DNA from: Rhodopseudomonas faecalis | Lineage (GTDB): Bacteria; Pseudomonadota; Alphaproteobacteria; Rhizobiales; Xanthobacteraceae | Assembly (NCBI RefSeq): GCF_003217325.1 | Contig: NZ_QJTI01000003.1 | Span: forward strand, 62,001-126,000 | DNA: 64,000 bases | Direction: 5' to 3' | In this document: piece after piece, positions 1 to 7,994 of the stretch | Position numbering within the stretch: the stretch's first letter is position 1 | Layout: the number at the start of each line of letters is the position of its first letter | Position numbers and translations under genes: made by a program | The notes under the pieces: generated by a model | Told to the model about the DNA's origin: nothing | Database searches by the model: none | The model's input: only the letters and a program-made list of their open reading frames with translations

Positions 1-43
1 TCCGATCCCGGCCGATGTGGCGGCCCGCTACACAGCCGCCCCG

Positions 44-1300
44 CTACAACAGATGGTCGCGGGCGTAACGTGCCACGGTCTGATCGGCGATCGCATTCAG
101 CGTCGTCGGATCAAGCGCGAAATCCGAGGCCAGCCAAGCGTCTTCCGCCAGCGCCACGACGTGGCCGAGCGCCGGCCCCTGCGCGACGCCGCGCGCGATG
201 AAATCGGCCGCCTTCAGCGGGAAAGTCGGCGGTTGCCAGCGCTGCGGCAGCCCGATCAGATGCTGCCACTTGGCGAAATCGGCATCGCGGCCGGCGCGGG
301 CAAAGGCCTGCATCATGCGGTCATGGTAGCGCGGCGCACCCAGCCGATAGAGCCGCCGCCGCGCGATGGTTTCGTCCATGCCGGCCAGCCGCCACCAGCG
401 ATGGCCCATGGAATCGAGCCGCTTGGTTTCGGCATTGGACAGCCGCAGCCGCTGCGACAGCCGCCGCGCGTCCTCGGTGACCGCCACCGCCAGCGCGCCG
501 AGCCGGCGCACAGCATCGGGCGAAAGGCCCAGCGATTGTTCGGCGCGGATCATCGCCGAAAACGGCCCCAGATAAGGCACGCCGCCGAGCACCCGCAGCA
601 GCAGCCCGCCATCGGCCATGGCGGTCGCGGCGCACAGCGCGCCGGGCGTCACCATCAGTTTGAGCAGCTCCATGCGCACCCGCTCGGCGGACAGCGTCTC
701 CAGGCCGTCGCGGCCGCGGATGCAGGCGAGATAGGCGTCGCGCGGCGGTTCGCCGTGGCCATAGGCGGCATGAATCCGGAAGAAGCGCATAATGCGCAGA
801 TAGTCTTCCGCGATGCGGCGGTCCGGATCGCCGATGAAGCGCACCCGCCGCGCGGCGATGTCGGCGAGCCCGCCGACATGATCATGGACCACGCCGTCGG
901 CGGTCACCGACAGCCCGTTGATGGTGAAGTCGCGGCGCTCCGCGTCGCGCTGCCAGTCGCGGCCGAACGCCACCTTGGCCTTGCGGCCAAAGGTTTCGAC
1001 GTCTTCGCGCAACGTGGTGATCTCGAACGGCGTGCCATCCAGCACCAGCGTGACCGTGCCGTGCTCGATGCCGGTCGGCACGCTCTTGATGCGTGCGGCC
1101 TGCGCCCGGCGGACCACCTCCTCGGGCAAGGCGGTGGTGGCGATGTCGACATCGCCGAGCGGCACGCCGAGCAAAGCATTGCGCACCGCACCGCCGATCA
1201 CCCGCGCTTCTTCGCCGTCCGTGTTGAGGAGGGCCAGCACCCGCGCGGCCGGTCCGGTCCGCAGCCAGGGCGCATTGCTCAGCATTACAACCGTACTCAC
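44..1300 (-). CDS. CCA tRNA nucleotidyltransferase / poly(A) polymerase family
   Basis: Adds or repairs the 3' CCA of tRNAs (class II nucleotidyltransferase) in the cytoplasm; a poly(A) polymerase role cannot be excluded. The nucleotide-binding turn GGAVRN, the metal-binding DVDIATTALP stretch, the RRDFTINGL motif and the downstream GDPDRRIAEDYLRIMRFFR tRNA-binding motif are all visible. Length is 418 aa. I chose the GTG at 1300 because a purine-rich AAGGGGG lies just upstream at normal spacing; an ATG at 1285 is the alternative. The open frame extends much further upstream, but that part overlaps the DUF6111 gene in another frame. Last gene of a minus-strand operon in which the genes nearly all overlap. 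Confidence 0.88.
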   Translation of the reverse strand: MSTVVMLSNAPWLRTGPAARVLALLNTDGEEARVIGGAVRNALLGVPLGDVDIATTALPEEVVRRAQAARIKSVPTGIEHGTVTLVLDGTPFEITTLREDVETFGRKAKVAFGRDWQRDAERRDFTINGLSVTADGVVHDHVGGLADIAARRVRFIGDPDRRIAEDYLRIMRFFRIHAAYGHGEPPRDAYLACIRGRDGLETLSAERVRMELLKLMVTPGALCAATAMADGGLLLRVLGGVPYLGPFSAMIRAEQSLGLSPDAVRRLGALAVAVTEDARRLSQRLRLSNAETKRLDSMGHRWWRLAGMDETIARRRLYRLGAPRYHDRMMQAFARAGRDADFAKWQHLIGLPQRWQPPTFPLKAADFIARGVAQGPALGHVVALAEDAWLASDFALDPTTLNAIADQTVARYARDHLL

Positions 1301-1310
1301 CCCCGCCCCC

Positions 1311-1574
1311 TTATTGACTCTGGCCGGGGACCAGCCGGCCGTCTTCGATATGGGCGGGGACGTAGGTGGAGACCGGGGGCGCGCCGGAGAAGTCCGCCAG
1401 CAGCACCAAGCTGAGGATGGTGAGCAGCAGCGCGCCGAGCGCCAATTTGGCGAGCACATGCCCTGGCCACGACGACTGCGCGAAAAGGCGAGAACGGCTT
1501 GCCACCAGATAGAGCGCATAGACCGCAAAGGGAATCAGGAAGATCCCGATCTCGGTCAGAATGGGACGGATCAT
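1311..1574 (-). CDS. small inner-membrane protein, DUF6111 family
   Basis: An 87-aa protein with two hydrophobic helices: an N-terminal one (IGIFLIPFAVYALYLVA) and a central one (LALGALLLTILSLVLLA). A short polar C-terminus follows. I recognise it as the DUF6111 family, which has no known function. The ATG at 1574 overlaps the NUDIX stop codon as ATGA, so translational coupling is likely; a longer open frame exists upstream but has no better start. It lies ten bases upstream of the CCA-transferase GTG. Family name is from recall; function is unknown. Confidence 0.7.
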   Translation of the reverse strand: MIRPILTEIGIFLIPFAVYALYLVASRSRLFAQSSWPGHVLAKLALGALLLTILSLVLLADFSGAPPVSTYVPAHIEDGRLVPGQSQ

Positions 1575-2248
1575 GGCAGATAGATTCGCTCGTACAGACC
1601 ACGCAGGATACCAGCGGTGGCGCCCCAAATATAGCGCTCCGCGAACGGCATCGCGTAGTAGGACCGCATCGCGCCGCGGAATTCCTTGCTGTGCAACTGG
1701 TGATTGGCGGGATTCATCAGAAACGAAAGTGGAACCTCGAAGGCGTCATCGACTTCCGAGCTATTGAGCGCCAGTTCAAAGCCGGGCGCAACCCGCGCCA
1801 GCGCAGGCAAGATACGAAAACCGAAGCTGGTGGCATAAAGGTTGAGATAACCGATCGGCTCGACAAAACCGCGATCGAGCCCGATCTCTTCTTCAGCCTC
1901 GCGCAGCGCGGCGGCGAGCGGCGAGGCATCGCTCGCATCGATCTTGCCGCCTGGAAAGGCGATCTGACCGGCATGGCTGTTGAGATGCGGCGCGCGCAGC
2001 GTCAGCAGCACGGTCGGCTCCGCGCGCGCCACCACCGGCACCAGCACCGCCGCCGGCCGCAGCGGAAATTCCGCCGCGATCATTTCCCACATCTGATCGG
2101 TGTCGGCATCGCCGCTGGTCGGCAGCAGCGTCGGATCGGTAAGCGCCGCCGGCACCTCAAAGCGCAACCGCTGCTGCGCGCGCTCGAAAAACTCCGAGGT
2201 GTCGACGCGCAATTCCGCGGCACTGGTCGGCAACACCGGGCGGTTCAC
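1571..2248 (-). CDS. NUDIX hydrolase, CoA pyrophosphatase (NudL/YeaB-like)
   Basis: Predicted to hydrolyse CoA or acyl-CoA into phosphopantetheine and 3',5'-ADP. The 225-aa protein has the CoA-pyrophosphatase signature LNSHAGQIAFPGGKID at about residues 88-103, followed by REAEEEIGL, which completes the NUDIX box with its metal-binding glutamates. The N-terminal 60 residues are less conserved. It overlaps the DUF1285 stop by ATGA at 2245-2248 and the DUF6111 start by ATGA at 1571-1574, placing it in the middle of a tightly coupled operon. Confidence 0.88.
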   Translation of the reverse strand: MNRPVLPTSAAELRVDTSEFFERAQQRLRFEVPAALTDPTLLPTSGDADTDQMWEMIAAEFPLRPAAVLVPVVARAEPTVLLTLRAPHLNSHAGQIAFPGGKIDASDASPLAAALREAEEEIGLDRGFVEPIGYLNLYATSFGFRILPALARVAPGFELALNSSEVDDAFEVPLSFLMNPANHQLHSKEFRGAMRSYYAMPFAERYIWGATAGILRGLYERIYLP

Positions 2249-2847
2249 ATCGCGGCCCTCACCTCTTCCGCATCGGCCATCGCAAAGAATGCGCCGCTGG
2301 AGGCCACCCCGAACAGCGCCTTACCATCGACCATCCGCTCCTCGCCGCTGTCAACCAGATCGTAGTACAGCGGCCGCGTCAGCTTGGCCCACAGATCGGC
2401 GCGCACATGAACATAGGGCATCAGCCCGCCATCGTCCGCTTTGGCAAAGCGCAAGCCGTGCTCGGCATCGCATGTCACCCAATCGCCGACATTGGTGCGA
2501 AAGCGCAGCAGCGGTCCGACATCGCTGCGTTCCTTGATCATCTCGACCGCCAGAAACGGCGCGTCATCGACACGGATGCCGACCTTCTCGACCGGCGTCA
2601 CCAGATAGTATTTGTCATGCTCGCGCTTCAGCACGGTGGAGAACAGCCGCACCAAAGCCGGCCGGCCGATCGGCGTGCCGAGATAGAACCAAGTGCCGTC
2701 GGCCGCGATCCGGATGTCGAGATCGCCGCAGAAAGGCGGGTTCCAGAGATGCACCGGCGGCAGGCCGCGGCCGGCGTCGCTCGCTTTGCTCGCCGCGGCC
2801 GTGAGGCCGTCGAGACTTGGAGTTGCGCCTTGCCCTTGCTTCGCCAT
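2245..2847 (-). CDS. DUF1285 domain protein
   Basis: A 200-aa cytosolic protein of the DUF1285 family. Conserved-looking blocks are PVHLWNPPFCGDLDIRI at about residues 31-47, TWFYLGTPIGRPALVRLFS, and YYLVTPVEKVGIRVDDAPF. These proteins often precede NUDIX and CCA-transferase genes in alphaproteobacteria, and that order is seen here. No catalytic motif is evident. It is the first gene of the minus-strand operon; the 214 bases to the divergent moxR gene must hold both promoters. Confidence 0.8.
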   Translation of the reverse strand: MAKQGQGATPSLDGLTAAASKASDAGRGLPPVHLWNPPFCGDLDIRIAADGTWFYLGTPIGRPALVRLFSTVLKREHDKYYLVTPVEKVGIRVDDAPFLAVEMIKERSDVGPLLRFRTNVGDWVTCDAEHGLRFAKADDGGLMPYVHVRADLWAKLTRPLYYDLVDSGEERMVDGKALFGVASSGAFFAMADAEEVRAAM

Positions 2848-3061
2848 TGTTTCCTGACCTGACTTTCAAGATTGCCATGTTTGCTGCAAATTCCGAAGAC
2901 GCAAAGGTTGTTTCACTCGCCGGATCGTGATGCGGTCGGTTGTGATCCGCCCGCATAATGCCTCCTCGGAACGCGAACGAATAACACGGCTTTCCTTCGT
3001 GGTGGAACGAAGGCCGGTCAGTTGCCCTGACGCGCTCCGCGTCGCACGGAAGGAAGAATCG
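2848..3061. promoter_or_regulatory. divergent intergenic region between DUF1285 operon and moxR operon
   Basis: Divergent start codons at 2847 (minus) and 3062 (plus) imply two promoters here. The plus-strand gene has a clear ribosome-binding site GGAAGGAAG at about 3048-3056. I could not assign -35/-10 boxes with confidence. Confidence 0.35.
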
Positions 3062-4066
3062 ATGTCCGGCACAGACGCTGTCGAGAAGCTGGAAGACGTG
3101 ATCATTCGCTCGGCCGAACAGGCGTCGGCACAGATCCGCGCGGCGCGCGATGCGATCGCCACCGTGATCTTCGGCCAGGACCGCGTCGTCGAAAACACTC
3201 TGGTAACCATCTTGTCCGGCGGCCATGCGCTGCTGATCGGCGTGCCGGGCCTTGCCAAGACCAAGCTGGTGGAAACGCTCGGCACCACGCTTGGGCTCGA
3301 CGCCAAGCGCATCCAGTTCACGCCCGACCTGATGCCGTCCGACATTCTCGGCGCCGAAGTGCTGGAGGAAAGCGCCGCGGGCAAGCGCTCGTTCCGTTTC
3401 ATCGCGGGGCCAGTGTTCGCGCAGCTGTTGATGGCCGACGAGATCAACCGCGCCAGCCCGCGCACCCAATCAGCGCTGCTGCAGGCGATGCAGGAACAGC
3501 ACATTACGGTCGCCGGCGCGCGCCATGATCTGCCAAAACCGTTCCACGTGCTGGCGACCCAGAACCCGCTGGAACAGGAAGGCACCTACCCGCTGCCGGA
3601 AGCGCAGCTCGACCGCTTCCTGATGGAGATCGACGTCGACTATCCCGACCGCGACGCCGAACGGCGCATCCTGTTCGAGACCACCGGCGCCGACGAAACG
3701 CTCGCCAAGGCGGCGATGACCGCCGAAGCGCTGATCGGCGCGCAGCGGCTGGTGCGGCGGCTGCCGGTTGGCGATTCCGTGGTGGAAGCGATTTTGACGC
3801 TGGTGCGCTCAGCCCGTCCCGGCCCCGATGCCGGCGCCACCGGCAAGCTGATCGCCTGGGGCCCCGGCCCGCGTGCCAGCCAGTCGCTGATGCTGGCGGT
3901 GCGCGCCCGCGCGCTGATCGACGGCCGGCTGATACCGTCGATCGACGACGTGCTCGACCTCGCCGAACCGATCTTGAAACACCGCATGGCGCTCACCTTC
4001 GCCGCCCGTGCGGAAGGTCATACCGTGCCCGCGGTGATCGGCCAGCTCAGATCGCGGATCGGTTGA
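3062..4066 (+). CDS. MoxR-family AAA+ ATPase
   Basis: A 334-aa AAA+ chaperone-like ATPase, probably acting on its VWA/DUF58 partners encoded just downstream. Walker A is GVPGLAKT at about residues 60-67, Walker B with sensor region is LLMADEINRASPRTQSALL, and the arginine-rich motif QLDRFLMEIDVDYP follows. The ATG at 3062 has GGAAGGAAG at ideal spacing; the open frame starts earlier but without a signal. The stop overlaps the next gene's start by one base (TGATG). Length and motifs are typical of the family. Confidence 0.93.
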   Translation: MSGTDAVEKLEDVIIRSAEQASAQIRAARDAIATVIFGQDRVVENTLVTILSGGHALLIGVPGLAKTKLVETLGTTLGLDAKRIQFTPDLMPSDILGAEVLEESAAGKRSFRFIAGPVFAQLLMADEINRASPRTQSALLQAMQEQHITVAGARHDLPKPFHVLATQNPLEQEGTYPLPEAQLDRFLMEIDVDYPDRDAERRILFETTGADETLAKAAMTAEALIGAQRLVRRLPVGDSVVEAILTLVRSARPGPDAGATGKLIAWGPGPRASQSLMLAVRARALIDGRLIPSIDDVLDLAEPILKHRMALTFAARAEGHTVPAVIGQLRSRIG

Positions 4067-5001
4067 TGGCGCCGGCAACGCAGCCGCTCACCGAAACCAC
4101 TGCGATCCGGCGCGCTGACGGCGAAAGCCGCAGCCTGGCCGCCTCGCTGCCGCGGCTGATGCTGGAGGCGCGGCGCATCGCCGCCAATGTCATTCATGGC
4201 GTGCATGGCCGGCGCCGCGCCGGGGCCGGCGAGAGTTTTTGGCAATATCGCCGCTTTGTGTCGGGCGAGCCGTCGCAGAATGTCGATTGGCGGCGCTCGG
4301 CGCGCGACGACCATCTCTATGTGCGCGAGCAGGAATGGGAGGCGGCGCATACGCTGTGGCTGTGGCCGGACCGCTCCGCCTCGATGGCGTTTGCGTCCAG
4401 GGGCGTGCGCGACAGCAAGCTGGAACGATCGCTGATCGTGACCTTCGCGCTCGCCGAACTGTTGGTGGCGGGCGGCGAGCGGGTCGGCGTGCCCGGCCTG
4501 ATGAACCCGACCTCGAACGGCAACGTGATCGACAAGATCGCGCAGGCGATGCTGCATGACAGCGCGCCGCGCCCGAGCCTGCCATCGTCATTCGTGCCGA
4601 CCGCGCTCGCCGAAATCGTGGTGTTGTCGGATTTCTGGTCGCCGATCGCTGAAATCCGCGGCCTGATAGCCGGGCTGTCGGCCTCCGGCGCGCACGGTAC
4701 GCTGGTGCAGGTGGTCGATCCTGCTGAAGAGACTTTCCCCTATTCCGGCCGGGTCGAGTTCGTCGAGCCGGAAAGCGGCGAAGTGATCACCACCGGCCGC
4801 GCCGAAAGCTGGGCGCAGGATTATGTGGCGCGCGTCGCCGCCCATCGCGACGCGATCCGCGCCGAAACCGGCAAGCTCGGCTGGCTGTTTACCACTCACA
4901 CCACCAGCCGCTCGGCGGCGGAATTGCTGCTCTATCTGCATGCCGGGCTGATGGCGAGCAAAGCCGGCAGCCCCGGCGTCAAAGTGGGGCGCAGCGCATG
5001 A
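4066..5001 (+). CDS. DUF58 domain protein
   Basis: A 311-aa DUF58 (VWA-like) protein, the standard partner of MoxR ATPases. The signature region runs from FVSGEPSQNVDWRRSARDD at about residues 64-82 through VREQEWEA to a MIDAS-like DRSASM. A basic N-terminus and the lack of strong membrane segments suggest it is cytosolic. The ATG at 4066 is chosen over TTG at 4063. Start and stop overlap both neighbours, so the gene is translationally coupled within the operon. Confidence 0.9.
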   Translation: MAPATQPLTETTAIRRADGESRSLAASLPRLMLEARRIAANVIHGVHGRRRAGAGESFWQYRRFVSGEPSQNVDWRRSARDDHLYVREQEWEAAHTLWLWPDRSASMAFASRGVRDSKLERSLIVTFALAELLVAGGERVGVPGLMNPTSNGNVIDKIAQAMLHDSAPRPSLPSSFVPTALAEIVVLSDFWSPIAEIRGLIAGLSASGAHGTLVQVVDPAEETFPYSGRVEFVEPESGEVITTGRAESWAQDYVARVAAHRDAIRAETGKLGWLFTTHTTSRSAAELLLYLHAGLMASKAGSPGVKVGRSA

Positions 5002-7853
5002 TCGGTCTGCCGCTGTCCTTTGCCCAGCCGCTGCTGCTCCTTGGTCTTTTGAGCCTGCCGGTGCTGTGGTGGCTGTTGCGGGTGATGCCGCCGCGGCCGC
5101 GGCGGATCGATTTCCCGCCGACCCGGCTGCTGCTCGAGATCGCGCCCAAAGAAGAAACCCCGGCGCGCACGCCCTGGTGGCTGACCGCGCTGCGCCTTGC
5201 CGCCGCGGCGCTGGTGATCCTGGCCGCCGCCGGCCCGGTGTGGAATCCGCAAAGCGCCGGCAGTTCCGGCAATGCGCCGCTGGTGCTGCTGATCGATGAT
5301 GGCTGGAGCGCCGCGCCGAGCTGGGAACTGCGCCTGAGCGCCGCCGATCAGTTGATCGCCGAAGCCGATAGCGCGCGCCGCGCGGTGGCGCTGCTGCCGC
5401 TATCCGCCGCAACCCGCGAACTTTCGCTGCAGCCCGGCAGCACCGCGCGGGTCGCGCTGCGCCAGTTGTCGCCCAAACCCTATGCGGTCGAGCGCGCCGA
5501 CGCGCTGCCCGCCTTGCAGCGGCTCTTGCAATCGATCGGCGATGCCGAGCTGGTCTGGCTCACCGACGGCGTCGATAGCGGCGGCGGCGCCGACTTCGTC
5601 AGCGGCCTTGCCCGCGTGGTGCAGCAGCGGCCGCTGACCATCATGGAGGGCGCGCCGCCCGCCCATGCGCTGGCTGCCGCCGACAACAACGCCGCCAAAA
5701 TGACGGTCAAAGTGCTGCGCGCCGGTGGCGGCGCCGAAGCCGGCAGCGTGCGCGCGCTCGACCAGAAGGGCGCGCCGATCGGCGAAGCGCGCTTTGCCTT
5801 CACCGCGCAGGAGCGCGAAACCGAAACCTCGTTCGAGCTGCCGGTCGAGCTGCGCAACGACATCACCCGGCTGGAAATCGCCAGCGAGCGATCGGCCGGC
5901 GCGGTGCATCTGCTCGACAAGCGCTGGCGGCGCCGCGCGATCGGCGTGGTGTCGGGCTCGTCCGCCGACATTGCGCAGCCGCTGCTGGCGCAGACCTTTT
6001 ATCTGACCCGGGCGCTCGGGCCGTTTGCCGATGTCCGGGTCGGCGAACGCGGCGCGGTGCAGCAGGCGATCGGCCAGTTCCTCGACCAGAAACTGCCGAT
6101 GCTGGTGCTGGCCGATGTCGGCACGCTGTCGCCGGAGCTGCGCGACCGGCTCAAGACCTGGCTGGAAAGCGGCGGCGTGCTGGTGCGGTTCGCCGGTCCG
6201 CATCTGGCCAAATCCGACGACGATCTGGTGCCGGTGCGGCTGCGGCGCGGCGGCCGTAGCCTCGGCGGCAGCCTGACCTGGGAAAAGCCGCAAAGCCTCG
6301 CAGCCTTCGCCGCCGATGGCCCGTTCGCCGGGCTCGCCGTGCCAAAGGACGTCACCGTCAGCCGCCAGGTGCTGGCCGAGCCCGACGCCAGCCTGCCCGC
6401 CAAAAGCTGGGCCTCGCTCGCCGACGGCACGCCGCTGGTCACCGGCGAACGGCGCGGCAAGGGGCTATTGGTGCTGTTCCATGTCAGCGCCGACATGCGC
6501 TGGTCCGACCTGCCGATGTCGGGCAGCTTTGTCGAAATGCTGCGCCGGATTGTCGATCTGTCCGGCTACACCGCCGCGCCCGGCGGAAGCGGCAATGGCG
6601 AAACCACTGCGGAAACCGTGGCGCCGCTGCGCACGCTCGACGGCTTTGGCGCGCTCGGCCCGCCGCCCGCCACCGCCAAGCCGATGGACGCCGATTTCCG
6701 TGGCCGCGCCAATGCCGACCACCCGCCCGGCTTCTACGGCGTCGCCGATGGCCCGGTGGCGCTCAATGCGCTGACCGCGACCGATCAACTGACCGCGCTC
6801 GACACCTCGCCGCTGTCCGCACGCCGCACCAGCTATGGCACCGGCGAGCCGAACGATCTGCGCGGCATGCTGCTGAGCGCGGCGCTCGGGCTGTTCGTAC
6901 TCGACGCCATCATCATCGCGCTACTCGGCGGCGGGCTTGCGATGCTGCTGCGCCGCCGCTCGGCGACCGCGGCCGTCTTGATCACAGCACTGGCGGCGAC
7001 GCTGGCGCTGTCATCGTCGGCAGCGCTGGCGCAAGGCAAAGCGCGCAACACCCCGCCCAAAAACCCCGTGGCCAAAACCGCGGCCACGGATGATGCCGCC
7101 ATCAAGGCGGTGTCGCAGACCCGGCTCGCTTACGTGATCACCGGCAATGCCGATGTCGATGCCATCGTCAAAGCCGGGCTGAACGGGCTGACGTTGTTTC
7201 TGGCGCAGCGCACCGCGCTTGAAGCTGGCGATCCGGTCGGCATCGATCCGGCCAAGGACGAGCTCGCGTTCTATCCGCTGATCTACTGGCCGGTGGTGGC
7301 CGGCGCGCCCAAACCGCCGCAGGAAGCAATCAACCGGATCGACGCCTATATGAAGCAGGGCGGCACCGTGCTGTTCGACACCCGCGATGCGATCGAGGCG
7401 CCGCCCGGCGCCAATGGCGAAGCGCAGACCCCCGGCATGGCGACGCTGCGCACGCTGCTCTCCTCGCTCGACGTGCCGGAACTCGAGCCGGTGCCGCGCG
7501 AGCATGTGCTGACCAAAACCTTTTATCTGCTGCGCGACTTCCCCGGCCGGTTCGAGAGCGGCCAGACCTGGGTCGAAACACTGCCGCGCGGCGATGACGA
7601 TGATGACGGCGCGGCCCGGCCGGCGCGCGGCGGCGACGGCGTGTCGCCGATCATCATCACCTCCAACGATCTCGCCGGCGCCTGGGCGCTGCGCGACGAT
7701 GGCCTGCCGATGCTGCCAATGACGCCCGGCGAGCCGCGCCAACGCGAATTCGCTTTCCGCGCCGGGGTCAACATCGTGATGTACACCCTGACCGGCAACT
7801 ACAAGGCCGACCAGGTGCACGCCCCGGCACTGATCGAACGGCTGGGGCAGTAG
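4998..7853 (+). CDS. DUF4159 protein with BatA-type membrane N-terminus
   Basis: A 951-aa membrane protein. The N-terminus has two helices, at about residues 8-28 and 62-82, separated by a PRPRRIDFPPTRLLL stretch typical of the BatA N-terminal domain. A large periplasmic or cytosolic middle follows (residues 95-610, containing a VWA-like LVLLIDDGWSAAPSWELRL). A third helix lies near 620-650 and an Ala-rich segment near 655-675. The DUF4159 domain (about 700-945; TRLAYVITGNADVDAIVKAGL, then GGTVLFDTRD) has a flavodoxin-like/GATase-like flavour. The start overlaps the DUF58 stop by ATGA. No substrate is known. Confidence 0.85.
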   Translation: MIGLPLSFAQPLLLLGLLSLPVLWWLLRVMPPRPRRIDFPPTRLLLEIAPKEETPARTPWWLTALRLAAAALVILAAAGPVWNPQSAGSSGNAPLVLLIDDGWSAAPSWELRLSAADQLIAEADSARRAVALLPLSAATRELSLQPGSTARVALRQLSPKPYAVERADALPALQRLLQSIGDAELVWLTDGVDSGGGADFVSGLARVVQQRPLTIMEGAPPAHALAAADNNAAKMTVKVLRAGGGAEAGSVRALDQKGAPIGEARFAFTAQERETETSFELPVELRNDITRLEIASERSAGAVHLLDKRWRRRAIGVVSGSSADIAQPLLAQTFYLTRALGPFADVRVGERGAVQQAIGQFLDQKLPMLVLADVGTLSPELRDRLKTWLESGGVLVRFAGPHLAKSDDDLVPVRLRRGGRSLGGSLTWEKPQSLAAFAADGPFAGLAVPKDVTVSRQVLAEPDASLPAKSWASLADGTPLVTGERRGKGLLVLFHVSADMRWSDLPMSGSFVEMLRRIVDLSGYTAAPGGSGNGETTAETVAPLRTLDGFGALGPPPATAKPMDADFRGRANADHPPGFYGVADGPVALNALTATDQLTALDTSPLSARRTSYGTGEPNDLRGMLLSAALGLFVLDAIIIALLGGGLAMLLRRRSATAAVLITALAATLALSSSAALAQGKARNTPPKNPVAKTAATDDAAIKAVSQTRLAYVITGNADVDAIVKAGLNGLTLFLAQRTALEAGDPVGIDPAKDELAFYPLIYWPVVAGAPKPPQEAINRIDAYMKQGGTVLFDTRDAIEAPPGANGEAQTPGMATLRTLLSSLDVPELEPVPREHVLTKTFYLLRDFPGRFESGQTWVETLPRGDDDDDGAARPARGGDGVSPIIITSNDLAGAWALRDDGLPMLPMTPGEPRQREFAFRAGVNIVMYTLTGNYKADQVHAPALIERLGQ

Positions 7854-7879
7854 GATGGGCGTCCGCAACACAATCAGCT

Positions 7880-7974
7880 CGTCATTCCGGACGATCCGCG
7901 CAGCGGATCGATCCGGAATCTCGATCCAACAACCTCTGGATTCCGGGTTCGCGCTGCGCGCGCCCCGGAATGAC
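7880..7974. repeat. dispersed palindromic repeat, family C copy 1
   Basis: About 95 bp beginning CGTCATTCCGG and ending CCGGAATGAC. Internal short hairpins include GATCCGCGCAGCGGATC. It shares its layout and much sequence with the element at 17578-17680, in the same orientation. It sits between two operon genes. Confidence 0.8.
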
Positions 7975-7994
7975 AGCGGAAGGAAGGAGTGCTG

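Noticed and set aside
17..1414. 465-aa plus-strand frame opposite the CCA-transferase
   Set aside because: The minus strand carries the conserved nucleotidyltransferase motifs; the plus frame is Arg/Pro/His-rich with none.
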